From Marinospirillum perlucidum (lineage in GTDB: Bacteria; Pseudomonadota; Gammaproteobacteria; Pseudomonadales; Halomonadaceae): DNA of 64,000 bases. The stretch lies in NCBI RefSeq assembly GCF_003336805.1, contig NZ_QFWJ01000009.1:60790-124789 (forward strand), read 5' to 3'. The translations under genes and the position numbers were made by a program. Under the pieces are notes generated by a model. That model saw only the letters and a program-made list of their open reading frames with translations, ran no database searches and was not told the DNA's origin. Positions 9,116 through 18,194 of the stretch are shown here, one piece after another; within the stretch, counting starts at the first letter, position 1, and each line of letters opens with the position of its first letter.

Positions 9116-9748
9116 ATGACAGCGACCAGCATAATTAAAACCCTGGGTGAGTTAGCCACTATTCGGACCGGCTTCACCTTCCGTGGCAAGGTGACCGAGC
9201 TGAGCGAAGGCGGTAATGCCCATATCGCTCAAATTAAAGATGCACGCAGTACCTGGGAGGCAACCAACAGGTCAGCACTGGATGCAGATCAGTTACCCAG
9301 GATTCAGTGGGATGGCAAGGATAAAGCCCTTGTCAGTGCTGGCTCCGTCATTTTGCCAGCCAGAGGCTCTAAAGGTGGGTATTTTCGGGCATCATATATC
9401 ACCAGAAATAAGGATGATGCCCTCCCTATTGTGGTCAGCAGTCAGTTTTTAATCATTACACCTAATGATGCTGTATTACCTGAATTTCTCTGCTGGTCTC
9501 TGAACCAACCGGCACTGCAATACTGGCTGGCGGAAGGGGCTGGCAGCCAAGGCAGTAGCATTGTGATGCTGACCGCCAAGATGGCAAAAGAGTTAACACT
9601 GGATATCCCCAGTCTGGAAACGCAACAGAAAATCCTGCATATCAACCAGTTGTGGGAGCAGGAACAGGAGCTGACACAGGCTCTGCTAAAAAATCGTGAA
9701 ACCCAAATGCAAGGCATGTTTCAGCAACTGCTTAAGGAATCGAAATAG
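9116..9748 (+). CDS. Half-length HsdS-like specificity protein (single target-recognition domain)
   Basis: The protein is 210 residues when started at the ATG at 9116 (MTATSIIKTLGELATIRTG); an upstream in-frame start at 9026 gives an unconvincing extension. It carries one type I S-subunit target-recognition domain (IRTGFTFRG..., QFLIITPN..., VMLTAKMAKELTLDIPSLETQQKI) followed by one helical spacer ending LLKNRETQMQGMFQQLLKESK. A normal HsdS has two such units, and a full one follows downstream. Half-S proteins can dimerise and form a symmetric specificity complex with HsdM. The stop abuts the hsdM start, so it is the first gene of this operon. It may be a genuine short S subunit or a relic of recombination. 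Confidence 0.75.
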   Translation: MTATSIIKTLGELATIRTGFTFRGKVTELSEGGNAHIAQIKDARSTWEATNRSALDADQLPRIQWDGKDKALVSAGSVILPARGSKGGYFRASYITRNKDDALPIVVSSQFLIITPNDAVLPEFLCWSLNQPALQYWLAEGAGSQGSSIVMLTAKMAKELTLDIPSLETQQKILHINQLWEQEQELTQALLKNRETQMQGMFQQLLKESK

Positions 9749-11275
9749 ATGAGTACCGATAAGATCAATCAAGACAACATCAACAAAGCCCTCTGGAACG
9801 CTTGCGACACCTTCCGGGGCACTATCAGCGCGGATACCTACAAAGACTTTATCCTGACCATGCTGTTTCTGAAGTACATCTCAGACGTTTGGCAGGATCA
9901 CTACGATGGCTACAAAGCGGAATACGGTGATGAGCCGGAGCTGATCGAAGAGATGATGAAGAACGAGCGTTTTGTTCTGCCATCTTCTGCCAGCTTTTAC
10001 AGCCTTTACGAAAAGCGCCACGAGCCAGGTAACGGTGAGCGTATCGATCAGGCGCTACACGCTATTGAAGAGGCCAACGGCACCAAGCTGAAAGACGCCG
10101 GTAAAAGTGTGTTTCAGGATATCTCTTTCAACACCGACAAGCTGGGTGAAGAGAAGCAGAAAAACACCATTCTGCGTCACCTGCTGGAAGACTTTGCCAA
10201 AGAGGATCTTAACCTGAAGCCCAGCCGTGTGGGCACGCTGGATGTGATCGGTAACGCCTACGAATATCTGATCAAAAATTTCGCTGCCAGTGGTGGCCAG
10301 AAGGCTGGTGAGTTCTACACCCCGCCAGAGGTTTCGGATCTGATTGCCGAACTGCTTGATCCGCAACCGGGCGATGATATCTGTGACCCGGCCTGTGGTT
10401 CTGCCTCTTTGCTGATGAAGTGCGGCAGCAAGGTTCGTAAGAAACACGACAGCAAGGAATACGCCCTGTACGGTCAGGAAGCGATTGGCTCTACCTGGTC
10501 GCTGGCAAAAATGAATATGTTTCTGCACGGCGAAGACAATCACAAAATTGAGTGGGGTGACACCATCCGCAACCCCAAGTTGCTGGATCAGAACGGCAAC
10601 CTCAAACTGTTTGATATTGTGACCGCCAACCCACCATTCTCGCTGGATAAATGGGGTCATGACGAAGCCGCAAACGACCCGTTCAGCCGCTTCCGTCGTG
10701 GTGTGCCGCCAAAAACCAAAGGTGACTACGCCTTTATCCTGCACATGATTGAAACCTTGAAGCCAACCACAGGCCGCATGGGTGTGGTTGTGCCCCATGG
10801 TGTCCTCTTCCGTGGCTCATCTGAGGGCAAAATCCGTAAACAGCTGATTGATGAAAACCTGCTGGATGCGGTGATCGGCCTGCCGGAAAAACTCTTTTAC
10901 GGCACCGGTATTCCCGCTGCGATTCTAGTCTTCAAAAAGCAAAAGACCAAAGAGGAAGTCCTCTTTATTGACGCCTCCCGTGAGTTTAAAGCCGGTAAAA
11001 ACCAGAACCTGCTGACCGAAGCCAATATCAGCAAAATTGTGGACACCTTCCGCAGTTGTGAAAACGTCGATAAGTACGCTTATGTAGCCACCCTCGACGA
11101 GATTAAAGAGAACGACTACAACCTGAATATCCCCCGTTACGTGGATACCTTCGAGGAAGAAGAAGAGATCGACCTGATGGCCGTACGCGCCGAACGTGAA
11201 AAGCTGAAAGCTCAGCTGAACGAACTGGAAGGTGAGATGGATAAGTACCTGAAGGAGCTGGGTTATGGTGCCTGA
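9749..11275 (+). CDS. hsdM: Type I restriction-modification DNA methyltransferase HsdM
   Basis: A 508-residue N6-adenine methyltransferase. The N-terminal helical HsdM domain (residues ~8-140) precedes the catalytic domain. The SAM-binding motif DPACGSASLL occurs near residue 213, the catalytic NPPF motif near residue 294, and a C-terminal helical tail binds the S subunit. It methylates the target sequence chosen by HsdS and forms the core of the HsdR2M2S complex. It overlaps the start of hsdS by 11 bp. It is full length with no visible damage. Confidence 0.95.
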   Translation: MSTDKINQDNINKALWNACDTFRGTISADTYKDFILTMLFLKYISDVWQDHYDGYKAEYGDEPELIEEMMKNERFVLPSSASFYSLYEKRHEPGNGERIDQALHAIEEANGTKLKDAGKSVFQDISFNTDKLGEEKQKNTILRHLLEDFAKEDLNLKPSRVGTLDVIGNAYEYLIKNFAASGGQKAGEFYTPPEVSDLIAELLDPQPGDDICDPACGSASLLMKCGSKVRKKHDSKEYALYGQEAIGSTWSLAKMNMFLHGEDNHKIEWGDTIRNPKLLDQNGNLKLFDIVTANPPFSLDKWGHDEAANDPFSRFRRGVPPKTKGDYAFILHMIETLKPTTGRMGVVVPHGVLFRGSSEGKIRKQLIDENLLDAVIGLPEKLFYGTGIPAAILVFKKQKTKEEVLFIDASREFKAGKNQNLLTEANISKIVDTFRSCENVDKYAYVATLDEIKENDYNLNIPRYVDTFEEEEEIDLMAVRAEREKLKAQLNELEGEMDKYLKELGYGA

Positions 11276-12461
11276 GGGGTGGGAAAAATACCTTGTTGGG
11301 AAAATATGTAAGTCGATTGTTCCCGGGCGTAATAAACCCAATGTCTTTGATGGCGATATTCCATGGGTGACTACTCCTGAAATAAAGGGACGCTACGTAC
11401 CATCTATCCGTCAAGTTAACTATGTCTCCGAGGTAGTCTTAAAAGAGGCGGGAGGAAAAGTCGTGCCAGCGGGAGCAGTTATAATGGCTGCTGTCGGAGA
11501 GCTAGGGCTTGTGGCTTTGGCAAGTCAGCCCGTTGTGCTCAATCAGCAGCTACATGCTTTTGTTTGCTCCGATCATGTCTACAACGAGTATTTGGCATAT
11601 TGGTTAGAAACTCAAAAGCCTTATATGGAAAGTATTGCTTCTAAGACGACCATTCCATATTTAAATAAGACGAACTGTGAAAGCATTCCAGTACTTACCC
11701 CCCCTATCCCTGAACAAAAGAAAATCGCCAAAATCCTCTCCACTTGGGATAAGGCCATTACCACCACTGAGCAGCTGCTTGCGAACAGTCAGCAGCAGAA
11801 AAAAGCCCTGATGCAGCAACTTCTGACGGGTAAGAAGCGCCTGCTGGATGAGAATGGAGAGAGGTTTCAGGGGGAGTGGAAGAAGGTAAGGCTGGGGACT
11901 GTGGCAGATATGAATAGCGGGGGCACACCAAAATCCAATATCGAAGAGTATTACGGAGGAAATATTCCGTGGGTATCTATCGCTGACATGACCAAGCAAG
12001 GTAAGTGGATTGCTTCAACCGAAAAATACCTTACCGAACTTGGCTTGGAAAATTCATCCGCCCGTATTTATCCGAAAAACAGTGTTCTTTATGCGATGTA
12101 CGCATCGATTGGGGAATGTAGCATAGCGGAAGTGCCATTAAGTTCTTCACAAGCAATTTTAGGTATTAGACCTAAGTCTGGGCTTAACTTTGAATTTTTG
12201 TATTTCTTTTTAACCTCTTTGAAAGAAAGAATAAAACTTCAAGGCCAGCAAGGAACTCAATCAAACCTAAATGCAGGAATGGTTAAAGGCTTTCATCTTT
12301 ACCTACCCAATATGGAAGAACAGAAAAAAATTGCTGCCGTTCTCTCCTCTGCCGATCAGGAAATCACTAACCTGCAACAGCGGCTAGAGCACCTGAAGCA
12401 AGAGAAAAAAGCCCTGATGCAGCAATTGTTGGCAGGTAAACGCCGGGTTCAAGTTAATTAA
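11265..12461 (+). CDS. hsdS: Type I specificity subunit HsdS (two target-recognition domains)
   Basis: A 398-residue S subunit. Two target-recognition domains (about residues 1-150 and 200-345) are each followed by a conserved helical spacer, seen as EQKKIAKILSTWDKAI...KKALMQQLLTGKKR and EQKKIAAVLSSADQEI...KKALMQQLLAGKRR. These repeated helices separate the two domains and dock HsdM. The first ~145 residues and the second domain are AT-richer than hsdM, as usual for recombining specificity genes. It starts inside the hsdM stop region (ATGGTGCCTGA). Confidence 0.93.
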   Translation: MVPEGWEKYLVGKICKSIVPGRNKPNVFDGDIPWVTTPEIKGRYVPSIRQVNYVSEVVLKEAGGKVVPAGAVIMAAVGELGLVALASQPVVLNQQLHAFVCSDHVYNEYLAYWLETQKPYMESIASKTTIPYLNKTNCESIPVLTPPIPEQKKIAKILSTWDKAITTTEQLLANSQQQKKALMQQLLTGKKRLLDENGERFQGEWKKVRLGTVADMNSGGTPKSNIEEYYGGNIPWVSIADMTKQGKWIASTEKYLTELGLENSSARIYPKNSVLYAMYASIGECSIAEVPLSSSQAILGIRPKSGLNFEFLYFFLTSLKERIKLQGQQGTQSNLNAGMVKGFHLYLPNMEEQKKIAAVLSSADQEITNLQQRLEHLKQEKKALMQQLLAGKRRVQVN

Positions 12462-12475
12462 ACAAGGAGGTCATT

Positions 12476-13810
12476 ATGAATATGTCTATTTGGGAAGAAC
12501 GACGCTTTAAAGAAGATGCTAAAACTAATGAAGTGCGTAGCCCGTGGGAGCGGGACTATGCTCGGCTTGTCCACTCCGCTGCATTTCGTCGCTTGCAATC
12601 CAAGACTCAGGTTTTAGGACTTGGTGAAAGTGACTTTTATCGGACCCGATTAACACACTCGTTAGAGGTCGCGCAAATCGGTGTTGGTATTGTGCGCTGG
12701 CTTGCTGCCAAACATAAAGATTGCACTGAAATTGTTGATGCCTTACCACCTTCTGCTCTGATGAACTCGATTTGCTTCGCCCACGATATTGGCCACCCAC
12801 CGTTTGGCCATGGTGGTGAAGTTGCACTCAATCTCTGCATGCGTGGCCATGGTGGTTTTGAGGGTAACGGTCAGACACTGCGTATTCTCTCTAAGCTGGA
12901 TAAATACACTGCACAGCATGGCATGAATCCAACCCGCCGGTTATTACTTGGGGTTCTGAAGTACCCAGTTGCTTATGGCGATGCGGTCAATGCTGAAGCT
13001 TACGGTAATACGCCTGAAAAGATTTGGTTGAGTAAAGCAGGTGAGCAGCACCCTCCGAAATGTTATTTGGATGATGAGCGCGACGTTGTTAAGTGGGTTT
13101 TTGAGGGACTGGAAGAAGCTGAAAGAATAGGTTTTGCAAAACTGAAATGTGATAAAAAAACTGCCCATCTTAAGGCTGCATACCATGCTTTTGATACGTC
13201 TATTTTGGAGCTTGCGGACGATATCTCGTACAGCTTGCACGACCTGGAAGATGCTATCGCTGTGGGCATGATACGTCGAAAGGACTGGGATAAGCATTTT
13301 GCTTCAGATGAGCATAAGAAACTGTTTATCGCCTGCGAATTAGATGCAGAATCTGTTGGTACAAAACTGTTTTCAGATGCCAGTCACGAACGTAAAGAAA
13401 TGATCGGTCAACTGGTACACAAGTGTATCACCAGCACCTATGTTGATGAGTCAGGAATACCCAATGCGGTCTCACCTTTGCTCAAATGGAATGCGAAGAT
13501 GGATGCGGTGACTGAAGAGTTACGAAAGCATATTTTTGCACTTGTAAAAGCAAAAGCAATTAAAAGCACTGGTGTGCAGCAATTGGAGTTTAAGGGGCAG
13601 AAACTGGTTGTGGAGCTGTTCGAAGCACTGGCCTCTGATCCTGAGCGCCTGCTACCGGAATCTACGTTAGCACGTTATACGCAAGCTGCTAACGAGAGCA
13701 AAATGCGTGTGATTTGTGATTATGTTTCCGGTATGACCGATGAATACGCCACCCGCATGTACGAGAAGATTTATGCCCCTCATAAGGGATCAATTTTCGA
13801 CCGGTTGTGA
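12476..13810 (+). CDS. dgt: dGTPase-family HD phosphohydrolase in the restriction operon
   Basis: A 444-residue dNTP triphosphohydrolase. HD-domain metal ligands are visible as RLTHSLEVAQ (His near residue 60), CFAHDIGHPPFGHGG (His-Asp near 102-103) and ELADDISYSLHDLEDA (Asp near 246). The family splits dGTP (or other dNTPs) to nucleoside and tripolyphosphate; some members starve phages of dNTPs. AAGGAGG just ahead of the ATGs at 12476/12482 is a strong ribosome site. It lies 15 bp after hsdS and 10 bp before the RhuM-like gene, so it is transcribed with the restriction genes. A defence role is inferred from this context. Confidence 0.9.
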   Translation: MNMSIWEERRFKEDAKTNEVRSPWERDYARLVHSAAFRRLQSKTQVLGLGESDFYRTRLTHSLEVAQIGVGIVRWLAAKHKDCTEIVDALPPSALMNSICFAHDIGHPPFGHGGEVALNLCMRGHGGFEGNGQTLRILSKLDKYTAQHGMNPTRRLLLGVLKYPVAYGDAVNAEAYGNTPEKIWLSKAGEQHPPKCYLDDERDVVKWVFEGLEEAERIGFAKLKCDKKTAHLKAAYHAFDTSILELADDISYSLHDLEDAIAVGMIRRKDWDKHFASDEHKKLFIACELDAESVGTKLFSDASHERKEMIGQLVHKCITSTYVDESGIPNAVSPLLKWNAKMDAVTEELRKHIFALVKAKAIKSTGVQQLEFKGQKLVVELFEALASDPERLLPESTLARYTQAANESKMRVICDYVSGMTDEYATRMYEKIYAPHKGSIFDRL

Positions 13811-13819
13811 GAATAAGCA

Positions 13820-14824
13820 ATGGATAACAACCTGATTCTGTACACCACTGACGACGGTAAAGCTCAGCTGGTTTTACGTGAGCTGGGTGGGCAAGTTTGG
13901 CTGACACAGCTGGAAATGGCAGAGCTTTATCAGACCAGTAAACAGAATATCAGTAAGCATGTAAAAGCCGTATTGTCAGATGGTGAGCTGGCTGAAGGGG
14001 CAGTTGTAAACCAAAAGTTTACAACTGCCGATGATGGCAAAGAATACCTGACGAAGCTTTACGCCCTGCCAATGATTATTGCCGTGGGCTACCGTGTTCG
14101 TTCGAGCCGGGGTACTCAGTTCCGCCAGTGGGCAACGCGAACCTTGGGTGATTTTCTCACCAAAGGCTTTGCCATGGATGACGAGCGCCTGAAAGATCCC
14201 AAATGGGACTATTTTGATGAACTGCTGGAACGTATCCGCGATATACGTTCCTCAGAAAAGCGTTTTTACCAGAAAGTCCGGGATCTTTTGGCACTATCAG
14301 AAGATTACAGAGCCAATGAAAAAGAGACCGGACAGCTTTTTGCTGAAGTGCAGAACAAATTATTCTTCGCTGTAACCGGACATACAGCAGCGGAACTGAT
14401 TGTGCAGCGAGCAGACTCTAGCCAGCCCAATATGAATCTGTACAGTTTTTCCGGCCAGAGAGTACGTAAAGCAGATGTTGTTGTCGCTAAGAACTATCTG
14501 AAAGCAGATGAGCTCGAGCACTTGAACCGTTTGGTCAATATGTTTTTCGAGTTTGCTGATTTTCGGGCGAAGAACCGTCAGCACCTTAGGCTTGCGGTTT
14601 GGCGAAAATACGTGGATAGCTTTATGGAGTTTAACGAACAACCCTTGCTCAATAATGCAGGCCGGATTAGCAGAGCCCAGATGGAGCAGGTTGTTTATCA
14701 GCGATACAGCGAGTTTGATCAGCAACGAAAACTGTCAGAGGCAGAAGCGGAAGATAAAAATGAACTGGTAGAGCTGGAAAAGCTGCAGGCCCGACTGCAA
14801 GAGCGACGTAAGGATAAGGAATGA
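13820..14824 (+). CDS. RhuM-family protein
   Basis: A 334-residue protein of the virulence RhuM family (named after a Salmonella pathogenicity-island gene). The N-terminal part contains a helix-turn-helix-like stretch (WLTQLEMAELYQTSKQNISK, residues 29-48), followed by the conserved RVRSSRGTQFRQWAT region and a long helical C-terminal half. The family is common inside type I restriction operons, between hsdS and hsdR, as here. Its biochemical function is unknown; DNA binding or a modulating role in restriction is possible. The last bases overlap the hsdR start (ATGA). Confidence 0.85.
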   Translation: MDNNLILYTTDDGKAQLVLRELGGQVWLTQLEMAELYQTSKQNISKHVKAVLSDGELAEGAVVNQKFTTADDGKEYLTKLYALPMIIAVGYRVRSSRGTQFRQWATRTLGDFLTKGFAMDDERLKDPKWDYFDELLERIRDIRSSEKRFYQKVRDLLALSEDYRANEKETGQLFAEVQNKLFFAVTGHTAAELIVQRADSSQPNMNLYSFSGQRVRKADVVVAKNYLKADELEHLNRLVNMFFEFADFRAKNRQHLRLAVWRKYVDSFMEFNEQPLLNNAGRISRAQMEQVVYQRYSEFDQQRKLSEAEAEDKNELVELEKLQARLQERRKDKE

Positions 14825-17800
14825 CCACTCTAACTGCCCCTAAATTCCAGGAAGAATACAGCGCTAAACTGCCTGCTTTAGCGTTACTGACCAACCTTGG
14901 CTGGTCTTTTTTGCCACCGGATCAGGCATTAACCGCCCGTGGCGGCAAGTTCGATCAGGTGGTACTGCGGGAGATCCTTCAGGCAGAGCTGCAAAAGCGC
15001 CGTTTTACCTACGCCGGTCAGCAATATCCTTTATCCCAGAAATCCATCGACAACCTGATTGCTGAGATCTGCAGCCCTGCACTGAACAAAGGTCTGCTAA
15101 GCGCCAACGAAAAGATCTATAACCATCTGCTTTACGGTATCTCGGTAACAGAGTTCGTAGACGGCAAAAAGGTCAGTCCGACCATCGCTTTGATTGACTG
15201 GCAAAACATCACGAATAACAGCTTCACCTTTACCGAAGAGTTTACCGTTAGTCGCTCCGGTGGAGTGGGTTCTTCCCATCAGGATAAGCGCCGCCCGGAT
15301 ATCGCCTGTTTTGTGAACGGTATTCCGCTGGTGGTGATTGAGGCTAAGCGTCCAGATGGTAATAAGGGGCCAACGGTTGGTGAGGGTATCTCCCAATGTC
15401 TGCGCAACCAGCGCCCGGATGAGATCCCTCATCTGTTTGCCTACAGCCAGCTGCTGCTGTCGATTAACGGTTATGACGGTCGTTATGGCACCTGTGCAAC
15501 TCCGGATAAGTTCTGGGCGACCTGGCGTGAAGAAGAGCTGACAGATACCGATAAGCTGGCGATCAAAAACACCAGACTCAGCTCAGCTCAGCTGGATAAC
15601 CTGTTCAGCCACCGTAAACCGGCAGACCGGGATTGGTATGAAAGCCTGATAGCAGCTGGGGAACTGTCAGTTTCCGGGCAGGATGAATTGCTGATCAGCC
15701 TGTTAAGCCCTGAACGCCTGTTCGAGATGGTGCGCTACTTCACACTGTTTGATAAGAAAAACGGCAAAATTGTTGCCCGTTATCAGCAGGTTTTCGGTAT
15801 TAAAGCCCTGATCGACCGTATCAAAATGCGTAAACCTAAGGGTGGTCGTGAAGGCGGTGTTATCTGGCATACCACAGGCTCGGGCAAGTCGCTGACCATG
15901 GTGTTTTTAAGTAAAACACTGATCCTGCACGACGACCTGAAACAGTGCCGTATTGTGGTGATTACTGACCGGGTAGATCTGGAAACCCAACTAAGCGCGA
16001 CCTTTACCTCGGGCGGTGAGCTGGCCAGTAAAAAAGACAAAAGTGCTGCCATGGCAACCTCTGGCCGTCGCCTGGCGGAGCAGATTGTCAAGGGTAACGA
16101 GCGCATTATCTTCTCGCTGATCCAGAAGTTTAATACCGCGACCAAGCTGCCGGAATGCCGCAATGACAGCTCCGATATTATCGTTCTGGTGGATGAGGGG
16201 CACCGCAGTCAGGATGGTGAAAATAATATCCAGATGCGTCAGGCGTTGCCCAATGCGGCCTTTATTGCTTTCACCGGTACTCCTCTTTTGAAAGAAGATA
16301 AAACCGAGAACAAGTTCGGCAAGATCATTCATGCCTATACCATGCAGCGGGCGGTTGAAGATAAAACCGTCACTCCTCTGCTGTATGAAGAGCGGATTCC
16401 CGATCTGGATGTTAACGAGCGGGCTATAGATGCCGGTTTTAACCGCATCACGACCAGTCTGACAGAAGAACAGAAGGCGGATCTTAAACGTAAGTACGCC
16501 AAGAAAGGCGAGCTTTATCAGGCCAATGACCGTATCCAGCTGATTGCCGGTGATATCGCAAGCCACTTTGTCGATAACCTGGATGATGACCTGAATGGCC
16601 AGCTGGCCTGTGACAGTAAATCCTCTGCGGTTAAGTACAAAAAGTATCTGGACGAGGCGTTGTCCCTGCTGCCGGCAAGCAGCCGTTTTGAATCCACCAT
16701 TATTATGAGCCCACCGGATACCCGCGAGGGTAACAGCTCCATTGATGAATCAGCACTTCCGGAAGTCACCCGTTGGTGGAAGGAAAACGTCGGCTCTGAA
16801 GATGAGAAGGTTTATACCCGTCGCATGTTGGAGCGTTTTGCCGATGACAAAGATCCACTGCGTATGCTGATTGTGGTGGATAAACTACTCACCGGGTTTG
16901 ATGAGCCCAAGAATGCGGTGCTCTATATCGATAAACCGTTAAAAAGCCACAACCTGATTCAGGCGATTGCCCGTGTGAACCGACTGCATCCGAAAAAAGA
17001 GTTTGGTTATTTAATCGACTACCGGGGCATTCTGGCTGAACTGGATACCACCATCGGCAAATATCAGGATCTTGCTTCCCGTACCCAGGGTGGCTATGAC
17101 ATCGATGATATTAAAGGTCTGTACGACCAGATGAGCACGGAATATAAGCGTCTGCCTCAACTGTATAAAACCTTGTGGGCTATTTTTGATGGCGTAAAAA
17201 ACAAGCAGGATATTGAGCAGCTGCGTCAGGTGTTGGTGCCGAAAATAGAAGAACGCGGCGGTGATGCTACTGCGGGGATTCCCGGAGAGCTGGTGGATAC
17301 CCATCTTAAAAAACGGGAAGACTTCTACGAGGCCCTGACCAACTTTGCCAGTTGCCTGAAAGTTGCTTTGCAATCGACCACCTTCTTTGAAGACAAGAGT
17401 TTCACCCCTGAAGACCGTCAGCACTACAAAGAAACCGTTAAAGAGATGTCCAATCTGCGCCGTCTGGTAAAACAGGATACCGGTGAACAGGTGGATTACG
17501 ATGCTTATGCCGCGCAGGTGAAAAAACTGTTGGATAAGCATGTGGTGGGTGTTGATATTCGGGAGTCCGAGGGGGCTTACGAAGTTGGCAAAATGGGTCA
17601 GTCTCAGGAGCCGGAAAGCTGGTCTGAGGAAAAGACCCGTAACGAGACAGATATTATCAAAACCCGTGTCACGCGTATGATTGAGCAGGAGATGCAGGAT
17701 GATCCTTATGCTCAGGAGGCCTTCTCAAAACTGCTGCGTCAGGCGATTGAAGAGGCAGAAAAACTGTTTGACCATCCGTTAAAGCAGTACCTGTTGTTTC

Positions 17801-18165
17801 AGGAGTTCGCTGAACAGGCGGAACAACGCAGGTTGTCTGAAATACCGGATGCCTTTCAGAACAATCGTCATGCCCAGGCTTATTTCGGTGTTTTCAAAAA
17901 GGTACTGCCGGAAGTTTTCTCTATTACTGATCAGCAGGTGCAGGACAAGTGGGTGGCTCTGGCATTTGAGATTGATGCTCATGTGTCCCAGTCTGTTGCT
18001 GAGAACTCCATCAACCCAGATAACATCGAAGCGGATATCCGCAAAAAGTTACTGCCTCTGATGTTCAAAGAAACCAAAGCAGTGGGTGCGGGAATGGATC
18101 AGGCAAAGAAACTGGTCGAAATGATTGTACAGATCACCCGTGTTGGACTTAACCATGCTCGCTGA
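14821..18165 (+). CDS. hsdR: Type I restriction endonuclease motor subunit HsdR
   Basis: A 1114-residue HsdR. The N-terminal PD-(D/E)xK nuclease is visible as RRPDIACF...VVIEAKRPDG near residues 158-178. The superfamily 2 translocase follows, with Walker A TTGSGKSLT near residue 351, DEGHR (motif II) near 458, FTGTPL (motif III) near 482 and the motif VI region QAIARVNRLHP near 720. The C-terminal helical domain binds HsdM. It translocates and cuts unmodified DNA at a distance from the recognition site. The frame is intact. Its start overlaps the RhuM-like gene and its end lies 30 bp before the metalloprotease gene. Confidence 0.95.
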   Translation: MTTLTAPKFQEEYSAKLPALALLTNLGWSFLPPDQALTARGGKFDQVVLREILQAELQKRRFTYAGQQYPLSQKSIDNLIAEICSPALNKGLLSANEKIYNHLLYGISVTEFVDGKKVSPTIALIDWQNITNNSFTFTEEFTVSRSGGVGSSHQDKRRPDIACFVNGIPLVVIEAKRPDGNKGPTVGEGISQCLRNQRPDEIPHLFAYSQLLLSINGYDGRYGTCATPDKFWATWREEELTDTDKLAIKNTRLSSAQLDNLFSHRKPADRDWYESLIAAGELSVSGQDELLISLLSPERLFEMVRYFTLFDKKNGKIVARYQQVFGIKALIDRIKMRKPKGGREGGVIWHTTGSGKSLTMVFLSKTLILHDDLKQCRIVVITDRVDLETQLSATFTSGGELASKKDKSAAMATSGRRLAEQIVKGNERIIFSLIQKFNTATKLPECRNDSSDIIVLVDEGHRSQDGENNIQMRQALPNAAFIAFTGTPLLKEDKTENKFGKIIHAYTMQRAVEDKTVTPLLYEERIPDLDVNERAIDAGFNRITTSLTEEQKADLKRKYAKKGELYQANDRIQLIAGDIASHFVDNLDDDLNGQLACDSKSSAVKYKKYLDEALSLLPASSRFESTIIMSPPDTREGNSSIDESALPEVTRWWKENVGSEDEKVYTRRMLERFADDKDPLRMLIVVDKLLTGFDEPKNAVLYIDKPLKSHNLIQAIARVNRLHPKKEFGYLIDYRGILAELDTTIGKYQDLASRTQGGYDIDDIKGLYDQMSTEYKRLPQLYKTLWAIFDGVKNKQDIEQLRQVLVPKIEERGGDATAGIPGELVDTHLKKREDFYEALTNFASCLKVALQSTTFFEDKSFTPEDRQHYKETVKEMSNLRRLVKQDTGEQVDYDAYAAQVKKLLDKHVVGVDIRESEGAYEVGKMGQSQEPESWSEEKTRNETDIIKTRVTRMIEQEMQDDPYAQEAFSKLLRQAIEEAEKLFDHPLKQYLLFQEFAEQAEQRRLSEIPDAFQNNRHAQAYFGVFKKVLPEVFSITDQQVQDKWVALAFEIDAHVSQSVAENSINPDNIEADIRKKLLPLMFKETKAVGAGMDQAKKLVEMIVQITRVGLNHAR

Positions 18166-18194
18166 GCTCATTTGTTGCGGTAACCAAAAATAGA

